Positions 8,816 through 17,252 of a stretch of 40,868 bases of DNA are shown here, one piece after another. Every line of letters begins with the position of its first letter. Position 1 is the stretch's first letter. Source of the DNA: Acidiferrobacterales bacterium (GTDB lineage: Bacteria; Pseudomonadota; Gammaproteobacteria; Acidiferrobacterales; JAJDNE01); the NCBI GenBank assembly GCA_022340825.1, contig JAJDNE010000098.1, forward strand, positions 1 to 40,868, given 5' to 3'. A model generated the notes under the pieces. That model saw only the letters and a list, made by a program, of their open reading frames with translations, searched no databases and was not told where the DNA came from. A program made the position numbers and the translations under genes.

Positions 8816-10615
8816 TCAGTCGCTTTCCGGTGTCGGTCCCGGTGAACCCTTTTCAGCCAGCAGGGCGACTAATTCCTGCTTTTCTGCTGTATTCAGTCCT
8901 GTTAGCGCCTCTTTGGAGGTCAGCGTCTCGATACGCCCTTGCAATGCCTGCCTCTGCAGACGCGCCAACACATCGGTTAATTCCCTCTGCAAATCGCGCT
9001 CACTGGTGGCGACCTCGCTGGCGGGGTCAATCCAGACCGCCAGCTTCTGCAGGGGCTGGTAGTGTTCGGTTTCCCGAAACAACTCCACCAGGGCGCCGGT
9101 ACTGCGCTGAGGCCCTTCTGCGGCTCTCTCAACCACCTGTGCCAACAGCTGGGCGCCGGGCAAATCCATCTGCTGCAGCCTGCCCAAATCGACCTTGGCA
9201 GCCAGCTCCGGATGCTGAAGCACCAAGGCTATCGCGTGGCGCATCAAAGTCGATTTCTGTCGTACCGCTCGTGAAGCGGCCCGACTACTAGTATCTTTGC
9301 TACTAGATGCGGTCTGTTGCGGATTTCCCAACAGTGTAGACAAATTTTCCGCACTTACACGGCCTTTTTCGCCCAATCGGTCAATCAGCATCTGGCGAAA
9401 CACGCCATTCGGCAATTTTTCGATCAGTGGCCGCGCCAGTTCCACGAGTCGCGCTCTGCCGTCCATGCGGGAGAGATCAACTTTTTCCACCAGTGAGTCA
9501 ATCAGGTACTCGCCCAGTGGCCGCGCGTTGCGAATGCGATCGGCAAATTTCTCGGTGCCTTCCTTGCGCACCATCGAGTCCGGGTCTTCGCCCTCGGGCA
9601 GAAACAGGAAGCTCACCTGTCTACCAGACTCCATGATCGGTAAAACGTTCTCCAGGGCTCGCCAGGCAGCATCCCGGCCGGCACGATCGCCGTCAAAGGC
9701 GAATACCACCTCCGGTGTAAACCGGAACAGGCGCTCCAAATGGTCGCGCGTAGTGGCAGTACCGAGGGTCGCGACGGCGTAGTTGATGCCGTATTGCGCC
9801 AGGGCCACCACATCCATATAGCCTTCGACCACCAGCACCCGTTGTTCCTGTCGAATGGCGTCACGACCGCGGTACAGGCCGTAGACCTCGCGGCCCTTGT
9901 GAAACAGCGGCGTTTCCGGTGAATTCAGGTACTTCGGTTCACCTTCGCCAATTACACGCCCGCCAAAACCTACAATTCGACCGCGGTAATCGTGAATCGG
10001 GAACATCACCCGCTCACGAAAGCGGTCATAGTAGCCGCCCTGGTCTTTACGTACTGCAAGCCCGGCGGTCACCATGTCTTCACGGGTCTGCTCGTCGCGG
10101 CCGATGGCCTTGGTCAGGTTATCCCAGCCGGGTGGCGCGAAGCCAAGACCGAATTCTGCGGCGATCTCGCCGCTCAAGCCCCGGCCCTTGAGATAGCCAG
10201 TGGCACGACCGGCATCCGGGTGTTCCCGTAGCTGTCGCCGATAGTACTGATCGGCCTGTTTCAGCAATTCCAGCAATGTGTCGTTACGACTGACCGTCTC
10301 GGCACTTGCCTGCGCTTCCTCCGGCACTTCCATGCCGACCTTGGCCGCTAGCTCCCGCACGGCTTCCGGGAAGCTCATGTGGTCGTAATTCATTAAAAAG
10401 CCGATGGCAGTGCCATGCTCACCGCAACCGAAACAGTGATAAAACTGCTTGTCGGCACTGACAGTGAACGAGGGCGTTTTTTCCTCGTGAAACGGGCAGC
10501 ACGCCTTGTAGTCCTTGCCGGCCTTCTTCAGTGGCACGCGGGCGTCGATGACGTCGACGATATCGACCCTCGCCAGCAAATCATCTATGAATTTTTCCGG
10601 GATTCTCCCAGCCAT
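8816..10615 (-). CDS. dnaG: DNA primase
   Basis: DnaG makes the RNA primers for chromosome replication and is recruited by DnaB helicase. The protein has 599 residues. The N-terminal zinc ribbon has Cys40, His43, Cys61 and Cys64 (CPFHEEKTPSF and YHCFGC). The RNA polymerase core carries the EGYMDVVAL and FAFDGDRAGRDAA motifs of the Toprim fold, and a helical C-terminal DnaB-binding domain follows a Gln/Ser-rich linker (QQTASSSKDTSSRAASR). It sits between yqeY and rpoD in the macromolecular synthesis operon. The ATG follows a GGGTA that could be buried in a hairpin spanning the gap. Confidence 0.97.
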   Translation of the reverse strand: MAGRIPEKFIDDLLARVDIVDVIDARVPLKKAGKDYKACCPFHEEKTPSFTVSADKQFYHCFGCGEHGTAIGFLMNYDHMSFPEAVRELAAKVGMEVPEEAQASAETVSRNDTLLELLKQADQYYRRQLREHPDAGRATGYLKGRGLSGEIAAEFGLGFAPPGWDNLTKAIGRDEQTREDMVTAGLAVRKDQGGYYDRFRERVMFPIHDYRGRIVGFGGRVIGEGEPKYLNSPETPLFHKGREVYGLYRGRDAIRQEQRVLVVEGYMDVVALAQYGINYAVATLGTATTRDHLERLFRFTPEVVFAFDGDRAGRDAAWRALENVLPIMESGRQVSFLFLPEGEDPDSMVRKEGTEKFADRIRNARPLGEYLIDSLVEKVDLSRMDGRARLVELARPLIEKLPNGVFRQMLIDRLGEKGRVSAENLSTLLGNPQQTASSSKDTSSRAASRAVRQKSTLMRHAIALVLQHPELAAKVDLGRLQQMDLPGAQLLAQVVERAAEGPQRSTGALVELFRETEHYQPLQKLAVWIDPASEVATSERDLQRELTDVLARLQRQALQGRIETLTSKEALTGLNTAEKQELVALLAEKGSPGPTPESD

Positions 10616-10665
10616 TACCCGTAACGCACGTCTGTCCTTGTTATTTGAATGAGGACGCGCGGGTA
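10616..10665 (-). promoter_or_regulatory. Imperfect hairpin before dnaG start
   Basis: On the minus strand, TACCCG (10660-10665) can pair with CGGGTA (10616-10621), and a GTCC/GGAC pairing lies inside. The CGGGTA arm touches the dnaG ATG and contains its only candidate ribosome binding site. There is no T-tract, so it does not look like a terminator. Confidence 0.3.
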
Positions 10666-10682
10666 ATAAAGAAACTCGCCGC

Positions 10683-11129
10683 TTATCCCGACAGCCCCGC
10701 CTTGATCCTGGCGCTTACCTGGCCCATATCGGCCTTGCCCTGCAATTTGGGCTTGAGAATGCCCATCACCTTGCCCATGTCTTTCATTTCGGTCGCACCG
10801 GTTTCTTTCAGGGCGTCGGCGACCAGGGCATCAATTTCGGCATCGCTCAGTTGCTCGGGCAGGTATTTTTCCCAGACCGCGATGTCGGCTAGCTCTTTGT
10901 CCGCCAGTTCCTGGCGGCCAGCCTGCTCGAACTGACTGATGGCATCGCGACTCTGCTTGACCAGCTTTTCCACGACAGCGAGCACCTGAGCATCATCCAG
11001 TTCGATGCGCTCATCAACCTCTTTTCGTTGGATCGCTGCCTGCAGCAGTCGGATAGAACCCAGGCGTGCCGAGTCCTTGGCCTTCATGGCCTCCTTCATA
11101 TCCGCAGTGATGTCGTCCTTAAGACTCAT
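10683..11129 (-). CDS. yqeY: GatB/YqeY domain protein
   Basis: A 148-residue helical protein of the YqeY family, which resembles the tail domain of the GatB/E amidotransferase subunit. Recognisable parts are the N-terminus (LKDDITADMKEAMKAKDS), RLLQAAIQRKEVD, the central VWEKYLPEQLSDAEI and the C-terminal GKVMGILKPKLQGKADM. The cellular role is not settled. It lies between rpsU and dnaG, as in many gammaproteobacteria, with a 28-bp gap from rpsU, so it is probably cotranscribed with the operon. Confidence 0.95.
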   Translation of the reverse strand: MSLKDDITADMKEAMKAKDSARLGSIRLLQAAIQRKEVDERIELDDAQVLAVVEKLVKQSRDAISQFEQAGRQELADKELADIAVWEKYLPEQLSDAEIDALVADALKETGATEMKDMGKVMGILKPKLQGKADMGQVSARIKAGLSG

Positions 11130-11157
11130 CGATCCAGAGTGGATGGCGGAAAGGGAA

Positions 11158-11373
11158 TCAGTACAGGCGTGTGGTCATGCGCTGCATGCGCGAGACCTTC
11201 TTCATCTCACGCTTTTTGGCTGCAGCAGCCTTGCGCTTGCGGATCGTGGTCGGCTTTTCATAGGACTCACGACGACGCATTTCGCTGAAAATACCGGCCT
11301 TTTCGCAGGAGCGGCGGAAGCGACGGAGGGTCACTTCAAATGGCTCGTGTTCTTTTACGCGCACAGATGGCAT
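11158..11373 (-). CDS. rpsU: 30S ribosomal protein S21
   Basis: A 71-residue, very basic protein of the small ribosomal subunit that helps base pairing between mRNA and 16S rRNA. Diagnostic stretches are [18 protein letters not shown] at the N-terminus, [19 protein letters not shown] in the middle and a Lys/Arg/Ala-rich tail ([15 protein letters not shown]). It is the first gene of the rpsU-yqeY-dnaG-rpoD unit and diverges from tsaD. Its leader carries two adjacent palindromes (11393-11418). Confidence 0.98.
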   Translation of the reverse strand: MPSVRVKEHEPFEVTLRRFRRSCEKAGIFSEMRRRESYEKPTTIRKRKAAAAKKREMKKVSRMQRMTTRLY

Positions 11374-11392
11374 AGATATCTACTCTAAATAG

Positions 11393-11418
11393 TTGTTTAA
11401 ACAATGAATTCGAATTCA
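11393..11418. promoter_or_regulatory. Two abutting palindromes in the rpsU leader
   Basis: TTGTTTAAACAA (11393-11404) is directly followed by TGAATTCGAATTCA (11405-11418); both are perfect inverted repeats. They lie 20-45 bp upstream of the rpsU ATG. They could be an operator or RNA hairpins. I do not recognise the regulator. Confidence 0.45.
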
Positions 11419-11552
11419 CCCACCTTTCAGCGGGACGCGCGATTTTATAGAGTCCCCGGCCGTTTGTACACACCCAGGAGCTCGCGAAAAGTAGTGAAAA
11501 GCCTGAAATTGGCTGCTTGCCCCCCGGAGGTCGCGCCACCACAATAGCCCCT

Positions 11553-12572
11553 ATGATTGTTTTAGGCCTTGAAACCTCCTGCGACGACACCGGCGTCGCC
11601 ATCTACGATACCAAGCATGGCCTGCTGGGGCACAAGCTCTATTCCCAGATTGTGCATGCCGATTATGGCGGGATCGTGCCGGAATTGGCCTCGCGCGACC
11701 ATATTCGCAAACTTTTACCGTTAATTCGCTCGGTTTTGGCGGAATCCGGCATTACCGGCGCGGATATCGACGGGATTGCCTACACCACCGGACCGGGCCT
11801 CGCCGGAGCCCTGCTGGTGGGGGCCGCGGTGGGACGGGCGCTGGCCTGGACCTGGGGTGTGCCATCGATCGGGGTGCACCACATGGAGGGCCATCTTCTG
11901 TCCCCGATGCTGGAAGACGAGGCGCCAGAGTTCCCGTTCCTGGCATTGCTGGTTTCGGGTGGCCACACCATGATTGCCGATGTCCAAGGGCTCGGCCAGT
12001 ACAGCATTCTTGGTGAGTCGGTGGACGATGCGGTCGGCGAGGCCTTTGATAAAACCGCCAAGCTCCTGGGCCTGGGCTATCCCGGCGGCCCGGCCATTTC
12101 GCAACACGCCGAGGCCGGCAGGGCCGATGTCTACCGTTTTCCGCGACCGATGACTGATCGACCGGGTCTCGATTTCAGCTTTAGTGGATTGAAGACAGCG
12201 GTGGCCACCGAACTCGAGGGGCTGGCGCTAACCGACCAGGTCATTGCCGACATTGCACGCGCATTCCAGGAGGCAGCGGTGGATACGCTGGTAATCAAAT
12301 GTCGTCGTGCGCTGGAACAGACCGGTAGAACGCAACTGGTGGTGGCCGGCGGCGTTAGCGCCAACCGGCACCTGCGCGATGCCATGCAGGCCATGGCCGG
12401 CAAACTTGGTGCGCAGGTTTATTATCCGCGACCACAATTCAGTACTGACAATGGTGCAATGATCGCGCTGGCTGGCGCCCTGAGAATGCAGGCCGGCCAA
12501 AAGGACGAGGGGTTAGCCTTTTACGCGCACCCGAGATGGGCGATAGATGAGCTGACGCCGGTGGCGTCGTAA
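11553..12572 (+). CDS. tsaD: tRNA N6-adenosine threonylcarbamoyltransferase TsaD
   Basis: TsaD transfers the threonylcarbamoyl group to A37 of tRNAs that read ANN codons. It is 339 residues from ATG 11553, which gives the standard start [19 protein letters not shown]. The metal-binding HHMEGH (about residue 110) and the ASKHA-fold motifs ([29 protein letters not shown]) are all present. A frame open from TTG 11517 contains a GGAGG that is 22 nt from the ATG, too far for a normal ribosome binding site, so the exact start has little support beyond homology. It diverges from rpsU, the usual arrangement. Confidence 0.96.
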   Translation: MIVLGLETSCDDTGVAIYDTKHGLLGHKLYSQIVHADYGGIVPELASRDHIRKLLPLIRSVLAESGITGADIDGIAYTTGPGLAGALLVGAAVGRALAWTWGVPSIGVHHMEGHLLSPMLEDEAPEFPFLALLVSGGHTMIADVQGLGQYSILGESVDDAVGEAFDKTAKLLGLGYPGGPAISQHAEAGRADVYRFPRPMTDRPGLDFSFSGLKTAVATELEGLALTDQVIADIARAFQEAAVDTLVIKCRRALEQTGRTQLVVAGGVSANRHLRDAMQAMAGKLGAQVYYPRPQFSTDNGAMIALAGALRMQAGQKDEGLAFYAHPRWAIDELTPVAS

Positions 12573-12578
12573 TCCGGA

Positions 12579-13163
12579 CTATTTTCCGATCTTGCTCTCG
12601 CTGCCATCAAGCAGCCGCTTGATATTGCCACGGTGGCGCCAGAACAGGATCGCGCCCATCGCAATACTTCCGACGACATACGCCGGGTCGCCTAACCAAT
12701 ACCATACGTATATCGGCGATAGTGCCGTTGCAACCAGTGCCGACAATGATGAGTAGCGACTGACTATCGCCACCACGACCCAGGTCAACGCAAGCGCGCC
12801 GCCCACCCAGGGATTGGCGCCGAGAAAAGCACCGAGTGCCGTCGCCACACCCTTACCGCCCTTGAATCCAAAAAATACCGGGAAGAGATGGCCAAGAAAC
12901 ACAGTCAGCATCGTGGCTGAAATTATCCAGGGCTGCGCGCTGAGTTCACGGGCGATCAAAACGGCGACAACGCCCTTCAACAAGTCGCCAAGCAGTGTGG
13001 CGATGGCTGCGCCCTTGCCGCCATAACGCAAAACGTTGGTCGCACCCGGATTGCCCGAGCCCACTTCGCGCGGATCCTGCAAATGCAAAACGCGCGCGAC
13101 CACGACCGCCGACGAAATGGAACCGAGCAGATAACCGATAAGGATTGCCGAATATTCAACCAT
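12579..13163 (-). CDS. plsY: Acyl-phosphate glycerol-3-phosphate acyltransferase PlsY
   Basis: PlsY is an inner-membrane enzyme that acylates glycerol-3-phosphate with acyl-phosphate in the first step of phospholipid synthesis. It has 194 residues and about five to seven membrane helices. All three signature loops are visible: GSGNPGATNVLR (about 36-47), FGFKGGKGVATALG (about 98-111) and WRHRGNIKRLL near the C-terminus. It is convergent with tsaD with a 6-bp gap and divergent from folB. Confidence 0.96.
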   Translation of the reverse strand: MVEYSAILIGYLLGSISSAVVVARVLHLQDPREVGSGNPGATNVLRYGGKGAAIATLLGDLLKGVVAVLIARELSAQPWIISATMLTVFLGHLFPVFFGFKGGKGVATALGAFLGANPWVGGALALTWVVVAIVSRYSSLSALVATALSPIYVWYWLGDPAYVVGSIAMGAILFWRHRGNIKRLLDGSESKIGK

Positions 13164-13294
13164 ATGATTTCAATCTACTTATTAAAGTGTGGGCGCCAAG
13201 ACAAGGGCAATGAGATTCGCTATAGTGCTGCCAAATTATCACATCCCCTGTGCAAACAAAACGCACGCTACGCCTGACATTAGGGAATCCCGTC

Positions 13295-13648
13295 TTGGAC
13301 ATTACTTTCTTACACGGTCTTAAAGTTGAATGCATCATTGGCATCTGGGAATGGGAACGGGCAGCTAAGCAGTCCGTCATTATTGATCTGGATATGGCAA
13401 GCGATGTTGCCCGCGCGGCAGCGAGTGATGACATCAAGGACGCCGTCGACTACAAGGCAGTTGCTAAACGACTGGAGCAATTCGTCGGTGAATCGCAATA
13501 TCAGCTGGTAGAGACCATGGCCGAGAACGTTGCCCGGTTGTTGCTTGAAGAATTTGGACTGCCCTGGGTGCGAGTACGTATCAACAAAAAGGGTGCAGTC
13601 AGCAACGCCCGTGATGTTGGCATCGTGATTGAACGCGGCAAAAAATAG
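13295..13648 (+). CDS. folB: Dihydroneopterin aldolase
   Basis: FolB cleaves dihydroneopterin to 6-hydroxymethyl-dihydropterin and glycolaldehyde in folate synthesis. I chose TTG 13295 because AGGGA lies 8 nt upstream and the protein then begins with DITFLHGLKVECIIGIWEWER, the usual FolB N-terminus; this gives 117 residues. A GTG at 13250 adds 15 residues that do not fit the family. The active-site Tyr region (AVDYKAVAKRLEQFV), the conserved Glu in YQLVETMAENVA and the Lys in VRVRINKKGAV are present. A pteridine-reductase-like SDR lies close by. Confidence 0.92.
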   Translation: MDITFLHGLKVECIIGIWEWERAAKQSVIIDLDMASDVARAAASDDIKDAVDYKAVAKRLEQFVGESQYQLVETMAENVARLLLEEFGLPWVRVRINKKGAVSNARDVGIVIERGKK

Positions 13649-13659
13649 AGCGATCTGAG

Positions 13660-14211
13660 CTACCTGCTTCTCGCCAGATGGCCGGTCTGCTGCAACATCG
13701 ATTCTGCGAGGTCTGCTCGAAACCCGAACATTTGTTTCTTTCCCGCAAGTAAAACGGGCACACCCTTACGCGAAAGGCTCAGGTACAGGGTTCGGCCTTT
13801 GGCACTCCGATCGATATCGTATTCAACAAAGTGGATTTTGTTTTTCTTGAGATACTGCCGTGCCGGTCTTGATGTGTTGCACCAGCGTGCGGTCAGCAGC
13901 ACCACCTCGCTTCGTGGCGGGTTTTGCGGGCTGTGAATTATCTCGGTCAGACCACTCATGCATTCCATGTCGCGCATCAGCCGACGACGCTCCGCCCGGA
14001 TCTGATCTGGACTGCGATCGGAATAGGTCTTGCGGCCCTGAACATCAGTCCAGTCCTGGGTCTTGTCCGTGTTTTTTGAGCTATCGGATTTAGGCTGATT
14101 GGAGAAATGAATGCGGCCGTCTTCGTCGACCCAGCGATGGATTTCTTCCGCCTGCGCCGACTGCAGAACCGCGTTAACAGCAAAAAATATAATCAGCGCA
14201 AACAAACGCAT
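13660..14211 (-). CDS. DUF4124 protein with glutaredoxin-like C-terminal domain
   Basis: A 183-residue exported protein of unknown exact role. A signal peptide (cleavage near SAQA) is followed by a DUF4124 module (IHRWVDEDGRIHFSNQP, about 24-40) and a second short module of similar style (DWTDVQGRKTYSDRSP). A thioredoxin-fold domain runs from about 102 to 175: VVLLTARWCNTSRPA (Cys111, with Ser114 in place of the second Cys) and the cis-proline loop GVPVLL. The single-cysteine active site suggests glutathione-type or structural chemistry rather than a disulfide oxidase; this is inference. It is 6 nt downstream of the SDR gene and likely cotranscribed. Confidence 0.85.
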   Translation of the reverse strand: MRLFALIIFFAVNAVLQSAQAEEIHRWVDEDGRIHFSNQPKSDSSKNTDKTQDWTDVQGRKTYSDRSPDQIRAERRRLMRDMECMSGLTEIIHSPQNPPRSEVVLLTARWCNTSRPARQYLKKNKIHFVEYDIDRSAKGRTLYLSLSRKGVPVLLAGKKQMFGFRADLAESMLQQTGHLARSR

Positions 14212-14217
14212 GGCACG

Positions 14218-14967
14218 TTACAGTACGACCCAGCGACCACCGTCCACGGCCATGACCTGACCCGTGATGAATTCCGCGTCGCGGATCATGAACAGGACAG
14301 TGCGCGCAATGTCTTCGGGATTGCCGGAACGTTTCAACGGTGTACTCGACACAATGCGTTGCTTGGCCATATCGTCCAGGTCTTTCTCTGGCCACAGGAT
14401 GACGCCCGGTGCGATGGCATTGACCCGAACCTTGGGGCCCAGTTCGCGCGCCAGTGACTTGGTCAACATGATAAGCCCGGCCTTGGCCATGCTGTAGATA
14501 GGATGATTTTTTAGCGGCCGATCACCATATATATCAGCGATATTCACGATACATCCCTCGCTGGCAATTAACGAGGCGCTTGCCGACTGTGACAAAAAGA
14601 AAGGCGCCTTGAGATTGGTCCCGATCAAATCATCCCAGTCCTTTTCCGTTGCCTCGCCGATGGGTGTTGGATAAAAGGTCGAGGCATTATTAATCAGCAC
14701 ATCAAGTTGGCCAAAGGCCTCGATCGTTTCGTAAACCAGGTTACTGAGCACACCATTTTTTAACAGGTCGCCACTGACCAGCACGACCGATTCGCCGCGC
14801 CTGGCTTGTAATTCTTCTTGCAGAGCATGCGCAGACTTCTTCGAATTGCGATAGTGGATAACAAGATTCATGCCCTCGTCATGTAGCTGACGGGCAATCG
14901 ACGCCCCGATCCGGTGTGCGCCCCCGGTGATTAGCGCTACCTTGCCTGACAATGATTTATCGGCCAT
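14218..14967 (-). CDS. SDR oxidoreductase, pteridine reductase-like
   Basis: A 249-residue short-chain dehydrogenase. The dinucleotide site is TGGAHRIGASIARQL; the Arg in the TGxxxRxG pattern and HYRNS after the second strand are typical of pteridine reductases (PTR1/FolM), which use NADPH. NNAS, the catalytic YSMAKAG (Tyr and Lys) and the C-terminal VDGGRWVVL are present. I prefer ATG 14967 (MADKSLSGKVALITGG); an ATG at 15003 adds 12 residues. Given folB nearby, reduction of a dihydropterin is the best guess. It diverges from the methyltransferase gene at 15034. Confidence 0.85.
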   Translation of the reverse strand: MADKSLSGKVALITGGAHRIGASIARQLHDEGMNLVIHYRNSKKSAHALQEELQARRGESVVLVSGDLLKNGVLSNLVYETIEAFGQLDVLINNASTFYPTPIGEATEKDWDDLIGTNLKAPFFLSQSASASLIASEGCIVNIADIYGDRPLKNHPIYSMAKAGLIMLTKSLARELGPKVRVNAIAPGVILWPEKDLDDMAKQRIVSSTPLKRSGNPEDIARTVLFMIRDAEFITGQVMAVDGGRWVVL

Positions 14968-15033
14968 GCTCGCTTTTTTTATAGTTGTAGACCGATCCAC
15001 CATACCTGCTCAAAACGTAAAACTCCAACTGAA

Positions 15034-16206
15034 ATGCCACTCAATACAGACGATCCCGCAACCAGCCTGCCTGAACCCGGCGCCGACGAAGCCGAGCACA
15101 GTCTTCGTCTTATAGAGCTGATGCAATCGGAAATGTCGACTGGACCGATCGACTTTTCTCGCTTCATGGAGCTTGCCCTGTACGCGCCTGGCCTGGGTTA
15201 TTACAGCGCCGGTAAAACAAAGTTTGGCGAGTCCGGCGACTTCGTTACCGCGCCGGAACTTGGCAACGTTTTCGCGCGTTGCCTCGCGCGCCAGTGCGCG
15301 CAGGTGCTGGATGAACTGAACGGTGGTGACATTCTCGAGGCCGGTGCCGGTAACGGTGCACTGGCTGCCGATATACTGCTGGAGCTGGAAAATCTGCAGC
15401 AGTTGCCACGACACTATTATATTCTGGAGCTAAGTGCCGACCTGCGGCAGCGCCAGCACCATCGAATTGCCGGGATCGCGCCGCACCTGCTAGAACGTGT
15501 TCGCTGGCTCGACGATTTTCCGGAGACCGGATTTGAAGGCATCATCCTGGCCAATGAACTGCTGGATGCCATGCCGGTCTCGGTGTTCCATGTTATGGAT
15601 GACGGCATCATGCAACGCCATGTCACGATGGAAGACAACCGCTTTGCGTGGACTGACCTGCCTGCGTCGCCGCAAATCCGGCAACGGGTTAAAGCGCTTG
15701 GTCTCGAGGGTGACTACTGCTCGGAAATAAACCTGAATGCCGAGGCGTGGATCCGGTCCGCTGCTACCACGCTAACGCGCGGCATCATGCTGCTGATCGA
15801 CTACGGTTTTCCTCAACATGAGTACTATCACCCGCAACGCAACATGGGTACGTTGATGTGTCACTACCGTCACCACGCGCACACTGATCCACTGGCCTAT
15901 GTCGGTCTACAGGATATCACTGCACATGTTGATTTTACTGCGATGGCGCAGGCGGCCGTTGATAGCGGACTGGACGTGCTGGGCTATACGTCACAGGCGG
16001 CGTTTTTGATGGCAAGTGGACTGGACGAGATCATGGCCGGGAGCCATCCGGACGATGCTCGACAACATCTTGATCTCACTATCCAGGTCAAGAAACTTAC
16101 GCTGCCATCGGAAATGGGCGAGTTGTTCAAGGTACTGGCGCTTGGCAAGGATTTTGACGCATCCCTGATCGGTTTCAGCCTGCAAGACCGGCGCGACCGA
16201 CTGTAG
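15034..16206 (+). CDS. SAM-dependent methyltransferase, MidA/NDUFAF7 (DUF185) family
   Basis: A 390-residue class I methyltransferase of the family that includes mitochondrial NDUFAF7/MidA, which methylates an arginine of a complex I subunit. Family features are IDFSRFMELALYAPGLGYY, the FGESGDFVTAPELG loop, the SAM-binding ILEAGAGNGALAADIL (about residues 98-113), the ANELLDAMPV loop and LLIDYGFPQHEYY. The bacterial target is not known. It is transcribed alone and ends one base before the convergent small gene at 16207. Confidence 0.88.
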   Translation: MPLNTDDPATSLPEPGADEAEHSLRLIELMQSEMSTGPIDFSRFMELALYAPGLGYYSAGKTKFGESGDFVTAPELGNVFARCLARQCAQVLDELNGGDILEAGAGNGALAADILLELENLQQLPRHYYILELSADLRQRQHHRIAGIAPHLLERVRWLDDFPETGFEGIILANELLDAMPVSVFHVMDDGIMQRHVTMEDNRFAWTDLPASPQIRQRVKALGLEGDYCSEINLNAEAWIRSAATTLTRGIMLLIDYGFPQHEYYHPQRNMGTLMCHYRHHAHTDPLAYVGLQDITAHVDFTAMAQAAVDSGLDVLGYTSQAAFLMASGLDEIMAGSHPDDARQHLDLTIQVKKLTLPSEMGELFKVLALGKDFDASLIGFSLQDRRDRL

Positions 16207-16341
16207 TCAGAGCGTACCGATAAGGATTGTGGCAACAATCGCGATCAATACCACGATCGCCAGTTTGATTAATATTAATTTTTTCAGGAAATCGATGCCG
16301 CTTTCCTGTTCCTCGCTGTTTCGCTTATCGTTTTCCAACAC
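16207..16341 (-). CDS. Small single-helix membrane peptide (44 aa)
   Basis: A short frame from GTG 16341, with AAGGA six bases upstream, encodes 44 residues. A charged N-terminus (ENDKRNSEEQESGIDF) is followed by one strongly hydrophobic helix (LILIKLAIVVLIAIVATILI). It begins 10 nt after the stop of the membrane protein gene at 16351 and runs in the same direction, so it looks like the last gene of that operon. I do not recognise a family. The position, ribosome binding site and clear membrane helix support it being real. Confidence 0.55.
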   Translation of the reverse strand: MLENDKRNSEEQESGIDFLKKLILIKLAIVVLIAIVATILIGTL

Positions 16342-16350
16342 ACCTATCCT

Positions 16351-16737
16351 TCATGTTTTTCGGTACTGGTTAAACAGCTCCACCAGACCAATCAACAGCA
16401 CAATGATGGCGACACTCCACAGTACAACGTAGCCCCGCAACGGTAACTCGAATGGATTGATCACCAACCAGGCAATCAGTACGGCGCTGCCACAAAGATT
16501 GATGGCAATCGCACCCGAGAGCCCCAACCCACGCGAATGGCCACGCCATTCAACAATCAGCGCGATTCCGATTCCGAAGATAACGGCACCCAGAATACTC
16601 GAATAAAACCAGGTGGTGGCAGGCGGCAGCCCCAGTAGCTCTACCACTCCCGCCGGGAACAGCAGTATCAATATGCCGAGCGAAATATTGACTACCGCGT
16701 CGGTCAGTAAAAGTGCTTTCTCTGTTTTACTCATCAT
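16351..16737 (-). CDS. Four-helix membrane protein of unknown function
   Basis: A 128-residue protein with four predicted membrane helices (for example VVNISLGILILLFPAGVV, SSILGAVIFGIGIALIV, AIAINLCGSAVLIAWLVI and VVLWSVAIIVLLIGLVEL) and short loops. It resembles small DoxX-like or HdeD-like membrane proteins in layout, but I cannot assign it. The start is one of two consecutive ATG codons (16737 or 16734), and the first overlaps the stop of the upstream acetyltransferase, which indicates coupling. The small peptide gene at 16207 follows. Confidence 0.75.
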   Translation of the reverse strand: MMSKTEKALLLTDAVVNISLGILILLFPAGVVELLGLPPATTWFYSSILGAVIFGIGIALIVEWRGHSRGLGLSGAIAINLCGSAVLIAWLVINPFELPLRGYVVLWSVAIIVLLIGLVELFNQYRKT

Positions 16738-17252
16738 CAAGCCACCTGATCAAACAGCGGATGATATTTCACCACGCCACCAATTTCGCCTAGCGCACCT
16801 GGTTCCAGCTCCAGTGCCATGAAAGCTTCGTCCGGCGCATCGTATTGCGACCGAATATTAAAATGACTCGCGGGAACAAACCCGAATCGCGGGTAGTAGC
16901 GCGGGTGCCCGAGGACGATGACCGCCTTGTATCCGGCGGCTCTGCAATGTTCCAGCCCGCTTCGGACCAGTGCGGAACCAATACCCTGTTGCTGATACTC
17001 CGGTGCAACTGCCATTGGCGCCAGGCCTGCCACCGGAATGCTGTCGCCGGCCGCATCGGTCATCGGACTAAAAAGAATATGGCCGACAACAACATTATCC
17101 CTTTCTGCGACCAGAGAGATCAATGTGGCGCCGCTGTCTCTCAGAGCATCCACCAGATTTGCCTCGATTTCTGTCTCGAATGCCTCGGCATTGATCTGGT
17201 GGATCGTTGACTGATCTTGCTCGCTCTCGGGGCGAATGTTCAATTCTTTCAA
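16737..17252 (-). CDS. GNAT family N-acetyltransferase
   Basis: A GNAT acetyltransferase of about 171 residues, close to the YhbS group. The acetyl-CoA motif is clear in LAPMAVAPEYQQQGIGSALV (the Q-x-x-G-I-G loop), followed by VIVLGHPRYYPRFGF and a C-terminal segment typical of the group (MALELEPGALGEIGGVVKYH). No substrate can be deduced. The start is uncertain: TTG 17252 overlaps the ppnP stop codon as TTGA, while TTG 17267 lies further inside ppnP. It is coupled to the membrane protein gene downstream. Confidence 0.85.
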   Translation of the reverse strand: MKELNIRPESEQDQSTIHQINAEAFETEIEANLVDALRDSGATLISLVAERDNVVVGHILFSPMTDAAGDSIPVAGLAPMAVAPEYQQQGIGSALVRSGLEHCRAAGYKAVIVLGHPRYYPRFGFVPASHFNIRSQYDAPDEAFMALELEPGALGEIGGVVKYHPLFDQVA

